From: Primorskyibacter sedentarius
Lineage (GTDB): Bacteria; Pseudomonadota; Alphaproteobacteria; Rhodobacterales; Rhodobacteraceae
Length of the DNA stretch: 56,031 bases
Direction of reading: 5' to 3'
NCBI RefSeq assembly: GCF_004342065.1
Contig: NZ_SLZU01000023.1
Location: forward strand, 1 to 56,031
In this document: piece by piece, positions 26,021 through 34,400 of the stretch
Position numbering within the stretch: the stretch's first letter is position 1
Layout of the letters: every line of letters starts with the position of its first letter
Translations under genes and position numbers: made by a program
The notes under the pieces: model-generated
Databases searched by the model: none
Told to the model about the DNA's origin: nothing
Seen by the model: the letters and a program-made list of their open reading frames with translations, nothing else

Positions 26021-27529
26021 TCAGGCGTCGTCGACACCCTCCATCGGCTTTTTCACCCGGGCGCGGATCGGTCCCCAAAGGATCGTCAAGGCAAGGACAC
26101 CGTAGATGCCAAGCGCTATCGGGCTTGCGAAGAACTCGAGCAGACTGCCATCGCTGATCTGCACCGACTGGCGCAACGACAGCTCCAGAATGGGGCCAAG
26201 GACAAAGCCGATACTGAGCGGCGCGATGGAATACCCCAGCTTTCGAATCGTGTAGCCAAGAAAGCCCGATGCGATCATGACGCCGACGCTGAACAGGCTG
26301 TTGCTGACGCTGAAGACCCCGACAAAGCACAGGAGCACGACGCTCGGCACGATCACCGACGTGGGCACCTTGATCAGCTGCGCGGCAAATCGAATGGCAA
26401 TCAGGCCAATGAAAATCATCAGAACGTTGATGATCAGCAAGCCAATGAAGATCGAGTACATCAGATCCGGGCGTTCGGCAAAAAGCCGCGGTCCGGGCGC
26501 AAGGCCCTGGATCAGGAATGCCCCAAGCAGAACCGCTGCAGCGGGGCTGCCGGGCACGCCAAGCGTCAGTGTCGGCACCAGGGCGCCGCCGACGGTGGCA
26601 TTGTTCGCGGTTTCCGGTGCGATCACGCCTTCGGGCTCACCCGTACCAAATGCCTCCGGGTTCTTGGACCTGCGCTTGGCTTCGGAATAGGCAAAGAACG
26701 CGCCGACAGCGGCCCCTTCTCCCGGAATGATGCCGATGACCGTGCCAAGAAGAGAAGACCGCATGATCGTGCCCTTGAGCTTTGCCAGCGTCTTCAGCCC
26801 GGGCAGCTTGACCGACAGGCTCGACTTGTCGAAATCAACTTTCCTGAGCGCGGTTTCAGCGTTCATCATGACTTCGGACAGGGCGAACACACCAACCAGG
26901 AAGGCGACAAAGGGAATGCCTTCGTAAAGGTGGTAGGAGCCGAAGGTATAGCGCTCGGTCCCGTTGACCTCGTCCAACCCCCATGTCGTCAGGAAAATGC
27001 CCGCACCCCCGATTGCCAGCCCCTTCCAAAGGTTCTCGCCAGCGACCCGCACAACTACGACAAGCCCGAAGATGCTGATCGCCAGAAACTCGCGCGGCCC
27101 GAACTTGATCGCGATCTGTGCGAGAAGCGGAGCGATGAAGGCAAGGCATATGACGCTGAAGATGCCGCCGATGATCGACCCCGTCAGGGACAGGCCCAAC
27201 GCCTCGCCGCCGCGGCCCTTTTTGAACATCGCGTGACCGTCGATTACGGTTGCGATCGCCGCCCCGGTGCCGGGTATCCCCACGGCGATGGCCGAAATCG
27301 AGCCGCCGTAGACAGCCGCGGAATAGATCGAAAGCAGCAGAATGATCGACGGCACCGCGTCCATGTAGAACGTAAATGGCAGGGCGATGGTGATGGCGAT
27401 GGGCGGGCCCAGTCCGGGCAGGATGCCGATGATGATACCCAGCGTGATGCCGCCGACCATCAACATGATCGTGGTAGGATCGCCTAGCGATGCGAGGGCT
27501 GCAAGGATTGCTTCAGAACCACCAAACAT
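26021..27529 (-). CDS. tctA: Tripartite tricarboxylate transporter large permease, TctA family
   Basis: A 502-residue membrane protein of full TctA length with about 11-12 hydrophobic segments. Characteristic motifs are GIIIGILPGLGPPIAITIALPF near 30-50 and GIIPGEGAAVGAFFAYSEAKR about residue 265. It forms the transport channel with TctB, fed by the TctC protein. The family is best known for tricarboxylates and other organic anions; here a sulfated organic anion is a reasonable inference. TctB ends nine bases upstream. Confidence 0.93.
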   Translation of the reverse strand: MFGGSEAILAALASLGDPTTIMLMVGGITLGIIIGILPGLGPPIAITIALPFTFYMDAVPSIILLLSIYSAAVYGGSISAIAVGIPGTGAAIATVIDGHAMFKKGRGGEALGLSLTGSIIGGIFSVICLAFIAPLLAQIAIKFGPREFLAISIFGLVVVVRVAGENLWKGLAIGGAGIFLTTWGLDEVNGTERYTFGSYHLYEGIPFVAFLVGVFALSEVMMNAETALRKVDFDKSSLSVKLPGLKTLAKLKGTIMRSSLLGTVIGIIPGEGAAVGAFFAYSEAKRRSKNPEAFGTGEPEGVIAPETANNATVGGALVPTLTLGVPGSPAAAVLLGAFLIQGLAPGPRLFAERPDLMYSIFIGLLIINVLMIFIGLIAIRFAAQLIKVPTSVIVPSVVLLCFVGVFSVSNSLFSVGVMIASGFLGYTIRKLGYSIAPLSIGFVLGPILELSLRQSVQISDGSLLEFFASPIALGIYGVLALTILWGPIRARVKKPMEGVDDA

Positions 27530-27538
27530 GACTGTCTC

Positions 27539-27997
27539 CTACAGTTGAACGGCCAGGAGCCGGGTGAATGCGAAATAGAAGATCATGCTGATCACCACCA
27601 AGGCGACGTAAATGGCGGGCTTGCGCACGCCCATGGCCAGCGCCGCCGCCGGTCCAAGGACCAGTGCCGCAGGAACAAAGCCGTAATTGCGCCAGATCAG
27701 GTAGCAGCCAACGATCACGGCGAAGGTCAACAAACCATGCAAAGCGCTCATCTTGCTTAGGAAAACTGTTTCGTCGGACCGCAAACCATCGCCCTTGTCG
27801 AGGATGTACTGCACCAGAACGATCCCCGAGCAGCCCGCGATGAACAGCAGAATGGTGATCGGGAAGAACTTGGATGAAAGCTGGGTCGACCCCGGAAGAC
27901 TAAGGTCATCAAACCCAATCGCGGCGTCGATAAAGTAGCCGCAAGCCGCCAACAAAAGAACAGAAAATACAATATTTGCAACCCGTTGCGATAGCAT
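27539..27997 (-). CDS. tctB: Tripartite tricarboxylate transporter small permease, TctB family
   Basis: A 152-residue membrane protein with four hydrophobic segments (about 7-25, 42-60, 88-105 and 112-150), typical of TctB. It lies between tctC and tctA in the standard C-B-A order. The N-terminus (MLSQRVANIVFSVLLLAACG) is a membrane anchor rather than a cleaved signal. It partners the large permease. Confidence 0.88.
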   Translation of the reverse strand: MLSQRVANIVFSVLLLAACGYFIDAAIGFDDLSLPGSTQLSSKFFPITILLFIAGCSGIVLVQYILDKGDGLRSDETVFLSKMSALHGLLTFAVIVGCYLIWRNYGFVPAALVLGPAAALAMGVRKPAIYVALVVISMIFYFAFTRLLAVQL

Positions 27998-28069
27998 GAT
28001 AACCCCTCCCGATTTTTTGAGAACCGCAGGCAGATCGCTGCCCGCGGCTGTGTCAGACCGGCTTGCCGA

Positions 28070-29047
28070 TCATTTGGCAAGAAGACCAAGCTGGTCCAGA
28101 AACGGCTTGTACAGATCGATGCCTTCCTGAATTGTCGCGGTCGTGTCCTCGACACCGATAACCCAGCTGTAAGCTGTCAGGTTGTTGACCTGCGCAATGA
28201 ATTCATCGGTGGTAAAGGCCGCTTCACTGGCTGCAACCAGCTTGTCGATGACGGCTTGTGGGGTGCCTGCCTTGACCGCAATTCCGCCCTTGATCCATGT
28301 CGCTGCGTTCTTGCCCGGAAACACTTCGCCCACTGTCGGGACACCCGGCAGATCGCGTTCGTAGAAATCCTTGCGGTCGTTATCAAGGATCACCAACGGA
28401 CGGATTTCATCGCCCATTGTCTTGAAAGAGCCGACCTGTCCTACGGCCACCTCAACCTGACCACCGACCAGACCCAGAAGGCTTGCCGGTACAGTTTTCA
28501 TGACCAGATTGTTGAATTCCAGATCGAATTCCTGGCCCAATTGCACTGCCGACAAATGGGGCGGCGCACCGATGTTGTTGACGCCCATCTTCATCTTTTT
28601 GGTTTTGGCAACCTCGAAGAATTGTTCAAACGTTTCGATCTCAGAATCGGCGCTGACATAAAGCGCGTTTGCGACCGTTTCATCCGCAAAAAGCGGGGTC
28701 ATGTCGGCCATCGGATCATAGGGCGCTTTGCGGACAAGCGGACCGATTACAACCGACGGCGTGGTCCAGCGAAAGAGCGTGTAGCCATCTGCCGGTTTTT
28801 CGAGGACGTTCATCACAGCCGGGATCATGCCGCCCCCGGGCACGTTGATCACATTGACCGGCACACCGAGTTCCCGGCTCAGACCTTCGGCATTCAGCCG
28901 CGCGATGATGTCGGCATTGCCGCCAGCCGGGAACGAGACCACAAGTGTGATCGGTTTGTTCGGATAGTCATCCTGCGCCACCGCTGCGGTGGTAAAAGTG
29001 ACAAGCGAACCGACTGCGGCCGCCATAAGTGTTTTGAAAAACGTCAT
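28070..29047 (-). CDS. tctC: Tripartite tricarboxylate transporter substrate-binding protein, TctC/Bug family
   Basis: A 325-residue periplasmic protein with a signal peptide of about 24 residues (cleavage near AVAQ). The Bug signature YPNKPITLVVSFPAGGNADIIAR follows, then NVPGGGMIPAVMNVL and IGAPPHLSAVQLG, forming the two-lobe ligand pocket. It delivers the substrate to TctAB. Bug proteins bind carboxylates and other small anions. The operon context points to a sulfate ester or its acid form. A 94-base gap separates it from the dehydrogenase upstream. Confidence 0.92.
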   Translation of the reverse strand: MTFFKTLMAAAVGSLVTFTTAAVAQDDYPNKPITLVVSFPAGGNADIIARLNAEGLSRELGVPVNVINVPGGGMIPAVMNVLEKPADGYTLFRWTTPSVVIGPLVRKAPYDPMADMTPLFADETVANALYVSADSEIETFEQFFEVAKTKKMKMGVNNIGAPPHLSAVQLGQEFDLEFNNLVMKTVPASLLGLVGGQVEVAVGQVGSFKTMGDEIRPLVILDNDRKDFYERDLPGVPTVGEVFPGKNAATWIKGGIAVKAGTPQAVIDKLVAASEAAFTTDEFIAQVNNLTAYSWVIGVEDTTATIQEGIDLYKPFLDQLGLLAK

Positions 29048-29141
29048 TGGTTTCCTCCCTGACTTTCTATTCCAGTTTCAACCAACCCGCTCTTGTAACG
29101 GGCCGGCTATCGTCTTTGGCTCGAGTCGGTTGACCCAAACC

Positions 29142-30191
29142 CTATTGCGGCAACAGGATTTGCATTTTCACATCAGATGGCGGAGCGGATGCCGCAATTT
29201 CGAACGCTTCAACCGATTGATCGAATTCAAACGTCCGAGTGATCAGTGGCTTCACGTCGATGGTGCCGGATGCCAGCATGTCAACGCAGCGCGGGAACAC
29301 ATGCGCATAGCGAAAAATGTTCTCGACCCGCGCTTCGCGCACCATGGCGGCGCCGGCGTCATATGCGATGGGCTCGGATTGTCCGCCGATCAAAACCACA
29401 CACCCACCGGGGCAGAGCGGTTCAAAAATGCCCTGGGCCGCGCGGGGCGAACCCGTGGCCTCGAACACGACGTTGGCACCCCAGCCGCCGGTATCCCTAG
29501 ACACCCGATCTGCGATGCTTTCCGACGCCACGTTCACGCTGGTGATGGCCGGATGCAAGCTGGCGGCGATTTCAAGTTTGCGATCAACGATATCCGTCAC
29601 ATAGACCCGCGCACAGCCTGCCGCGATTGCGGCGAGAGCAGTTACAAGGCCAATCGGCCCCGCTCCCAAAACCACAGCAATATCGCCGGGTTTCACTTGC
29701 GCTTTTGTGGCGGCATGCACACCGACAGCCAAAGGTTCGACCATCGCTGCTTCGCCATAACTGACAGCATCGGGCAACTTGAATGTGAACGCCTCGGGGT
29801 GAACACAGGTCGGACGCAGGATGCCATGAACCGGCGGTGTCGCCCAGAATCTGACGGCCGGGTCAATATTGTACATGCCAAGGCGCGTGGCCTTTGAATT
29901 TGGGTCCGGAATACCCGGCTCCATGCATACGCGGTCGCCAACGGACAGGGTCGAAACAGCCGAACCGGTTTCAATCACCGTACCGGATGCCTCATGCCCA
30001 AGGATCATCGGGTCTTTGACGACAAAGGGGCCGATGCTGCCGTGGGTATAATAATGCACGTCCGAGCCGCAAATTCCGACCGTATGCATCTTGATCCGCA
30101 CATCATGCGCGCCAAGCGCCTCTTCGGATTTCTCGATCGGGAAATCACGCAGAGACAATTCGTTTACTTTTTCAAGGACCAGAGATTTCAT
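29142..30191 (-). CDS. Xylitol dehydrogenase-like zinc alcohol dehydrogenase
   Basis: A 349-residue MDR enzyme of the sorbitol/xylitol dehydrogenase group, which oxidises xylitol to D-xylulose with NAD. The catalytic-zinc residues are visible as Cys41 ([14 protein letters not shown]), His66 and Glu67 (LGHEASG). The four-cysteine structural-zinc loop is missing; that region reads [18 protein letters not shown], as in the bacterial xylitol dehydrogenases I recall. The Rossmann motif is [10 protein letters not shown]. Third in the operon after the sulfatase and SDR. A related polyol substrate such as D-arabitol is also possible. Confidence 0.87.
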   Translation of the reverse strand: MKSLVLEKVNELSLRDFPIEKSEEALGAHDVRIKMHTVGICGSDVHYYTHGSIGPFVVKDPMILGHEASGTVIETGSAVSTLSVGDRVCMEPGIPDPNSKATRLGMYNIDPAVRFWATPPVHGILRPTCVHPEAFTFKLPDAVSYGEAAMVEPLAVGVHAATKAQVKPGDIAVVLGAGPIGLVTALAAIAAGCARVYVTDIVDRKLEIAASLHPAITSVNVASESIADRVSRDTGGWGANVVFEATGSPRAAQGIFEPLCPGGCVVLIGGQSEPIAYDAGAAMVREARVENIFRYAHVFPRCVDMLASGTIDVKPLITRTFEFDQSVEAFEIAASAPPSDVKMQILLPQ

Positions 30192-30221
30192 TTCGTCGTA
30201 CTGCCTTTTAATTTGAGAGTG

Positions 30222-30944
30222 TCAAAGCGCCAGGAACCCGCCATCAACCGGCACTACAGCCCCGGTGATCATCGCTGTATCCGGGGTCAGTAGCATGGCC
30301 ACCACGCTGGCGACTTCTTCTGGTTCGGCATAGCGCCCGCTTGCATGGCGCTCCATCATCCGATCACGGTTTTCGGGGATCAGCCATGCCTTGGCCAGGC
30401 GGGTAGTTGTCACCGTGGGCGCGACCGCATTCACGCGAATCCCATGCTCGCCAAGCTCACTTGCAGCCACCCGTGTTGCGCCCTCAAGCCCGGCCTTGGA
30501 TGCCGCATATGCCAAATGATTGGGATATCCGCGGTGCCCAGAAATGCTGGTGACATTCACTATCGCACCACCGGTTTTCGCCGCAACCGCCTGTTTGGCA
30601 AAGTGATGCATGCAGATAAGTGCAGCCCGCAGGTTGATATCCATCACCCGATCATAGCCGTCATCCGTCAGGTCCAGCAGCCTTTCCGGAACATTCAAAC
30701 CGGCACAATTGACCAGAAAGTCCGCGCGTCCTGCCTCGATCATTGCTGCGTGGGCACCATTGGCACTGCCCAGATCTGCGGCAATCGAGCGCCCGCCAAT
30801 ATCGGCCTTCAGCCCGTCCAGATCAGCCTGGGTTCGGCTGATCGCGACAACCTCGGCGCCGCGTTCTGCCAGAAGTACTGCTGTTGCCCGACCGATGCCT
30901 TTTCCGGCACCGGTTACGATCGCGATTTTACCTGTCAGAGTCAT
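30222..30944 (-). CDS. SDR family oxidoreductase, L-xylulose (dicarbonyl) reductase-like
   Basis: A 240-residue classical SDR starting MTLTGKIAIVTGAGKGIG at 30944, ten bases after the sulfatase stop. It has NCAGLN, the catalytic serine in VTSISGH and YAASK. The stretch IRVNAVAPTVTTT and the final PVDGGFLAL resemble DCXR-type L-xylulose reductases, which interconvert L-xylulose and xylitol. With the xylitol dehydrogenase next to it, the pair would turn an L-ketose or polyol into D-xylulose. General SDR assignment is firm; the substrate is inferred. Confidence 0.82.
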   Translation of the reverse strand: MTLTGKIAIVTGAGKGIGRATAVLLAERGAEVVAISRTQADLDGLKADIGGRSIAADLGSANGAHAAMIEAGRADFLVNCAGLNVPERLLDLTDDGYDRVMDINLRAALICMHHFAKQAVAAKTGGAIVNVTSISGHRGYPNHLAYAASKAGLEGATRVAASELGEHGIRVNAVAPTVTTTRLAKAWLIPENRDRMMERHASGRYAEPEEVASVVAMLLTPDTAMITGAVVPVDGGFLAL

Positions 30945-30954
30945 TTCGGATGCC

Positions 30955-32481
30955 TCATTTAGCAGGAGTGACATTGACAGCCGCACGCACGTATTGCTTG
31001 CCTGGGTCACGCTTGGGCTGATAGTCCCAGCCGAGCCTGTCGCTGTCAGATTTCAGGCGTGCGCGCTGGATCATCATGCGGTTCTTTTGCAATCTGATCT
31101 GTTCTTCCTTGAAGGCAGCCGGATCGAAACCGTCCGTCATCCTGGCGATCATTGATGCCATCTGATCCGCATATTTCGGGTCCGACGCGACATTTGTCAT
31201 CTCGTATGGGTCTTCGCGCAGATTGAACAAAACCGGCTCATAATCGATGAAATAGGCGAGTTTCAAATCGCCTTCGCGCAGAACCATCATCGGCGTGTTC
31301 GTCCCGTCGCCCCAATAGTCCACCATGGCCGTGCCACGCCAGTCGGGGTCTTGACCGTCAAGCAACATGGTCTTCAGGCTGTCACCGCTCCATTTCACGC
31401 TGACGGTCGCCGGTGTGCCACCCGCCATATCTACAAGTGTCGGGCCAATATCGACGTGGCTGACAGGCTCTGAGCACACACCCGGTTTGATCTTGCCCGG
31501 CCATGACATCACAAGCGGCACATGTGCGCTTTCTTCCATGAAGGAACGCTTGAACCACATCTGGTGGGCGCCCAGCATCTCGCCGTGGTCGCTGGTGAAC
31601 ACAACAATCGTGTCTTCGGTCAGTTGCAACCGATCCAATGCGTCCATCATTTCGCCAAGGAAATCATCGATTTGGCTGATCATGGCCAGATGCGCCCGCA
31701 CCGAAGTCTTGATGCGGTCATCGCTTGGGGGATCAAGGTTGATGCCGTGATAGATCTCCAGCCCCTTGTTGTAGGGATGATCAGCGCCTTCGCCGCGCGA
31801 CTCGGGGCCTGGTGCGTCGAACTCCTGACCGTCGTAAAGATCCCAGTGCTTTTTCAGCGCCTGAAACGGCTCATGAGGTTGGGTAAAGGACACCATCATC
31901 ATGAACGGCTGATTGTCGGTGTTCAGCACGTGCTCCTGCATGAATTCAACCGCGCGGTTCTTGGCTTCGGTGTCATAGTTCATCTGCATGGATGTGCGGA
32001 TGATCCCGGATTGAGAGAGCTTTTTGACCGATGTGCCGGGGTCATGCTGAACCGGTTGCGACCAGTCGCGCTGCCAGATGAAATCAGACGGATAGATGTC
32101 GGTTGTCTGGCGATCATCGAAACCGTGCAATTGGTCGGGGCCGATGGAATGTGTTTTGCCCGAGACCGTCGTGCGATATCCCAGTTCCTGCAAGCTGTGC
32201 ATGAAGGTGGGCGTTGATGCATGAAATTCGTCACCGTTGGTGCAAACGCCATGTTCGCGAACGTGCATTCCGGTGGCAATCGACGCCCGTGCAGGGGCGC
32301 AGAGCGGCGAGTCGGTGTAGCAATCCGTGAACGTCATGCCACCTTTGGCCAATGCGGCAATATTGGGTGCAATGGCTTGGTGATGGGGCGTTCTGTATTC
32401 CGGCTGCGCGATCGGCAGCACAAAATGCGACATCTGATCAACCATGACGAGCAGAATATTGGGTTGGCTGGTTTTGGTCAT
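30955..32481 (-). CDS. Type I sulfatase, choline-sulfatase-like
   Basis: A 508-residue sulfatase starting MTKTSQPNILLVMVDQM at 32481. The maturation motif is C61-A-P-A-R65 (PLCAPARAS), a canonical Cys-type site needing FGE. FTSDHGEMLGAHQMW is the metal and catalytic lysine/histidine region. The C-terminal tail (RLGWDYQPKRDPGKQYVRA) resembles the extra C-terminal domain of choline sulfatases. No signal peptide is present. It is first in the eleven-gene operon and divergent from a LysR gene, as betC often is, but choline oxidation genes are absent, so another sulfate ester is likely. Confidence 0.92.
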   Translation of the reverse strand: MTKTSQPNILLVMVDQMSHFVLPIAQPEYRTPHHQAIAPNIAALAKGGMTFTDCYTDSPLCAPARASIATGMHVREHGVCTNGDEFHASTPTFMHSLQELGYRTTVSGKTHSIGPDQLHGFDDRQTTDIYPSDFIWQRDWSQPVQHDPGTSVKKLSQSGIIRTSMQMNYDTEAKNRAVEFMQEHVLNTDNQPFMMMVSFTQPHEPFQALKKHWDLYDGQEFDAPGPESRGEGADHPYNKGLEIYHGINLDPPSDDRIKTSVRAHLAMISQIDDFLGEMMDALDRLQLTEDTIVVFTSDHGEMLGAHQMWFKRSFMEESAHVPLVMSWPGKIKPGVCSEPVSHVDIGPTLVDMAGGTPATVSVKWSGDSLKTMLLDGQDPDWRGTAMVDYWGDGTNTPMMVLREGDLKLAYFIDYEPVLFNLREDPYEMTNVASDPKYADQMASMIARMTDGFDPAAFKEEQIRLQKNRMMIQRARLKSDSDRLGWDYQPKRDPGKQYVRAAVNVTPAK

Positions 32482-32560
32482 GTTTTCCCCCTGAAAAAAT
32501 TTCCGCGATCGAGGCGGTTTCTCCAAACCTACATGCGTTCAGGCCTTCCTAAAACGTCTA

Positions 32561-32588
32561 AAATTTCATACAGTAATAACTGAAATTT
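32561..32588. promoter_or_regulatory. Candidate LysR operator in the sulfatase/LysR divergent promoter
   Basis: AAATTTCA at 32561-32568 and TGAAATTT at 32581-32588 form a perfect 8-bp inverted repeat with a 12-base spacer. It is close to the T-N11-A type site used by LysR regulators and lies 16 bases upstream of the LysR start codon and 80 bases from the sulfatase start. Confidence 0.6.
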
Positions 32589-32603
32589 AGTTCAGGTGCT
32601 GAA

Positions 32604-33506
32604 ATGCCAATACGCTATCTCGACGACCGATGCCTTTCCAATTTTGTTGCGACCTATGAGACAAAGAACCTGAAACACGCAGCGGACGCCGTGGGCATGA
32701 CGCAGCCCGCAATGTCTAAAAGCCTGTCGCGGCTCGAAGACGACATTGGTATCCGCCTGTTTGAGCGAAAGAACCGCGGGTTGGAGCCAACTCTTGCGGC
32801 CCGCGAGCTCTATGAGTGTGCCATCAAGATAGAGGCGCAAACCCGCCAATCCCTGTTGCGCATGTCCAGTTTCGATCAAGGTCTCAGCGGGAATATCCGG
32901 ATAGGGGCCGGCCCCATGTGGAGCTGGCTGCGCATGCCCCGCGTGCTGCATCAAATGCTTGCCGATTTCCCGAATGTCACCGTCGATTTGATGACCGCGC
33001 CGATGAAACTACTTCTCGACGAACTGGATGCTGGGCGCATCGACCTTGCGGTAGGTGAGATCGCGGATACGCAGCTTCCGAACGGGTTCAAGGATCGCCG
33101 ATTTGCCCCGGTCCGGCAATGGCCCTATGTCAGATCGGATCACCCTTTGACGCTAAAGCCAAGCGTTTCGCTCGCCGACCTCGTTGACTTTCCGTGGATG
33201 GGATTCTTTAACAACAAAGTGTTTGCTGCCAGCGTTGCGGAAGCCTGTGCGGCAGAGGGCGTTGCACTTCCCAGAATCCCAATGAGAAGCGGCTCGATGG
33301 CGACGATCCTCAGCCTCGCCAGCATGAGCGACAATGTTGTCGTGCTGCCAGACGACTTTGGTCCGACAGCCGAAAAGTTCGGCTTGTTCCGCATTCCGTC
33401 AAACTCGTTGGAGATGTGGGACCTAGACTCGGCCGTCGTCTATAAGCCGGAAGAATACAACAACGGGCCCATTGGTCACCTTGTTGATCTGATGTCGAAT
33501 CCTTAG
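32604..33506 (+). CDS. LysR family transcriptional regulator of the sulfatase operon
   Basis: A 300-residue LTTR with the HTH near the N-terminus (KNLKHAADAVGMTQPAMSKSLSRLED) and an effector-binding domain beginning about LSGNIRIGAGP. It is divergent from the eleven-gene operon, with an inverted repeat in the shared promoter. It converges on the AKR/xylulokinase pair. It probably senses the sulfated substrate or an early product and activates the operon. Confidence 0.9.
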   Translation: MPIRYLDDRCLSNFVATYETKNLKHAADAVGMTQPAMSKSLSRLEDDIGIRLFERKNRGLEPTLAARELYECAIKIEAQTRQSLLRMSSFDQGLSGNIRIGAGPMWSWLRMPRVLHQMLADFPNVTVDLMTAPMKLLLDELDAGRIDLAVGEIADTQLPNGFKDRRFAPVRQWPYVRSDHPLTLKPSVSLADLVDFPWMGFFNNKVFAASVAEACAAEGVALPRIPMRSGSMATILSLASMSDNVVVLPDDFGPTAEKFGLFRIPSNSLEMWDLDSAVVYKPEEYNNGPIGHLVDLMSNP

Positions 33507-33527
33507 CCCTAACGCGTGATTACCAAG

Positions 33528-34358
33528 CTACATCATCTTGAACACAGAGGGGTCCGGCCCGGTGCGCATCCCAAGATCGAGCGTCTTCATTTTCTGCATT
33601 TCAGCGTCTGTCAGTTCGAAGTCGAAAATATCCAGATTTTGAATCTGCCGTTCAGGGTTTGACGACCGTGGCAAAAACGCGTGGCCCAATTGGAAATGCC
33701 AGCGCAGGATCACCTGCGCCGGGCTTTTGCCGGTTCGATTGGCCACATCCGCCACCGGTGGCGCCTCGAAGGACGCCCCATTGCCAAGCGGCGTCCAGGC
33801 TTGGGTCACAATCCCCCGTTGTGCATTTGCTGCCCGCATCTGAGGTTGTTGCAGCTGCGGATGCACTTCGATCTGGTTGACGGCTGGATTTTCGCCGGTC
33901 TCGGCGATCAAGCGGTCCAGATGGTCCTCATTGAAGTTTGAAACCCCAATGGATGCGATCAGCCCTTCGTCGCGCATCGCAACCAAAGCTTCCCAGGTTT
34001 CGACATACAGGTCCTGTGTCGGGACAGGCCAGTGAATGAGGCACAAGTTAAGTTGCTCAACCCCGATCTGGCGCAGGCTACGTTCAACAGACGCCCGGGC
34101 AGCGGTTTTGCCGTGCTCGTTGTTCCATACCTTGGTTGTCACAAATACATCGTCGCGCGGAATGCCGGACGCGCGCAGCCCTTCGCCCATCGCTTCTTCG
34201 TTCATGTATTTATAGGCACCATCCAACAGGCGGTACCCAGCCTGCAGCGCCCCGCGAACGACATCAGCCGCACCGCCTGACTCGACTTGCCACAGGCCAA
34301 AACCGATTTGCGGCAGCGTATGCCCATCAGCCATCGTCAGATTGGGAATAGAGTTCAT
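33528..34358 (-). CDS. Aldo/keto reductase
   Basis: A 276-residue AKR. The tetrad is visible as Asp in LLDGAYKYMNE with the following Tyr, Lys in FVTTKVWN and His in LCLIHWPVP. The usual DTA triplet is DGA here. Members of this branch (2,5-diketo-gluconate reductase/aldose reductase type) reduce aldoses or keto sugars with NADPH. It follows xylulokinase by 42 bases. An aldose-reductase step (pentose to pentitol) would complete an oxidoreductive pentose route with the operon on the other side of the LysR gene. Confidence 0.88.
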   Translation of the reverse strand: MNSIPNLTMADGHTLPQIGFGLWQVESGGAADVVRGALQAGYRLLDGAYKYMNEEAMGEGLRASGIPRDDVFVTTKVWNNEHGKTAARASVERSLRQIGVEQLNLCLIHWPVPTQDLYVETWEALVAMRDEGLIASIGVSNFNEDHLDRLIAETGENPAVNQIEVHPQLQQPQMRAANAQRGIVTQAWTPLGNGASFEAPPVADVANRTGKSPAQVILRWHFQLGHAFLPRSSNPERQIQNLDIFDFELTDAEMQKMKTLDLGMRTGPDPSVFKMM

Positions 34359-34400
34359 TCGCTGTCTCCAAATTTTAGCAACCCTTGGATTGCCCTGTGT

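Noticed and set aside
30955-32481. Calling the first sulfatase a true choline sulfatase (betC)
   Set aside because: The C-terminal tail is similar, but no choline oxidase, betaine-aldehyde dehydrogenase or choline transporter is present, and the operon handles sugars. The broader sulfatase call is kept.
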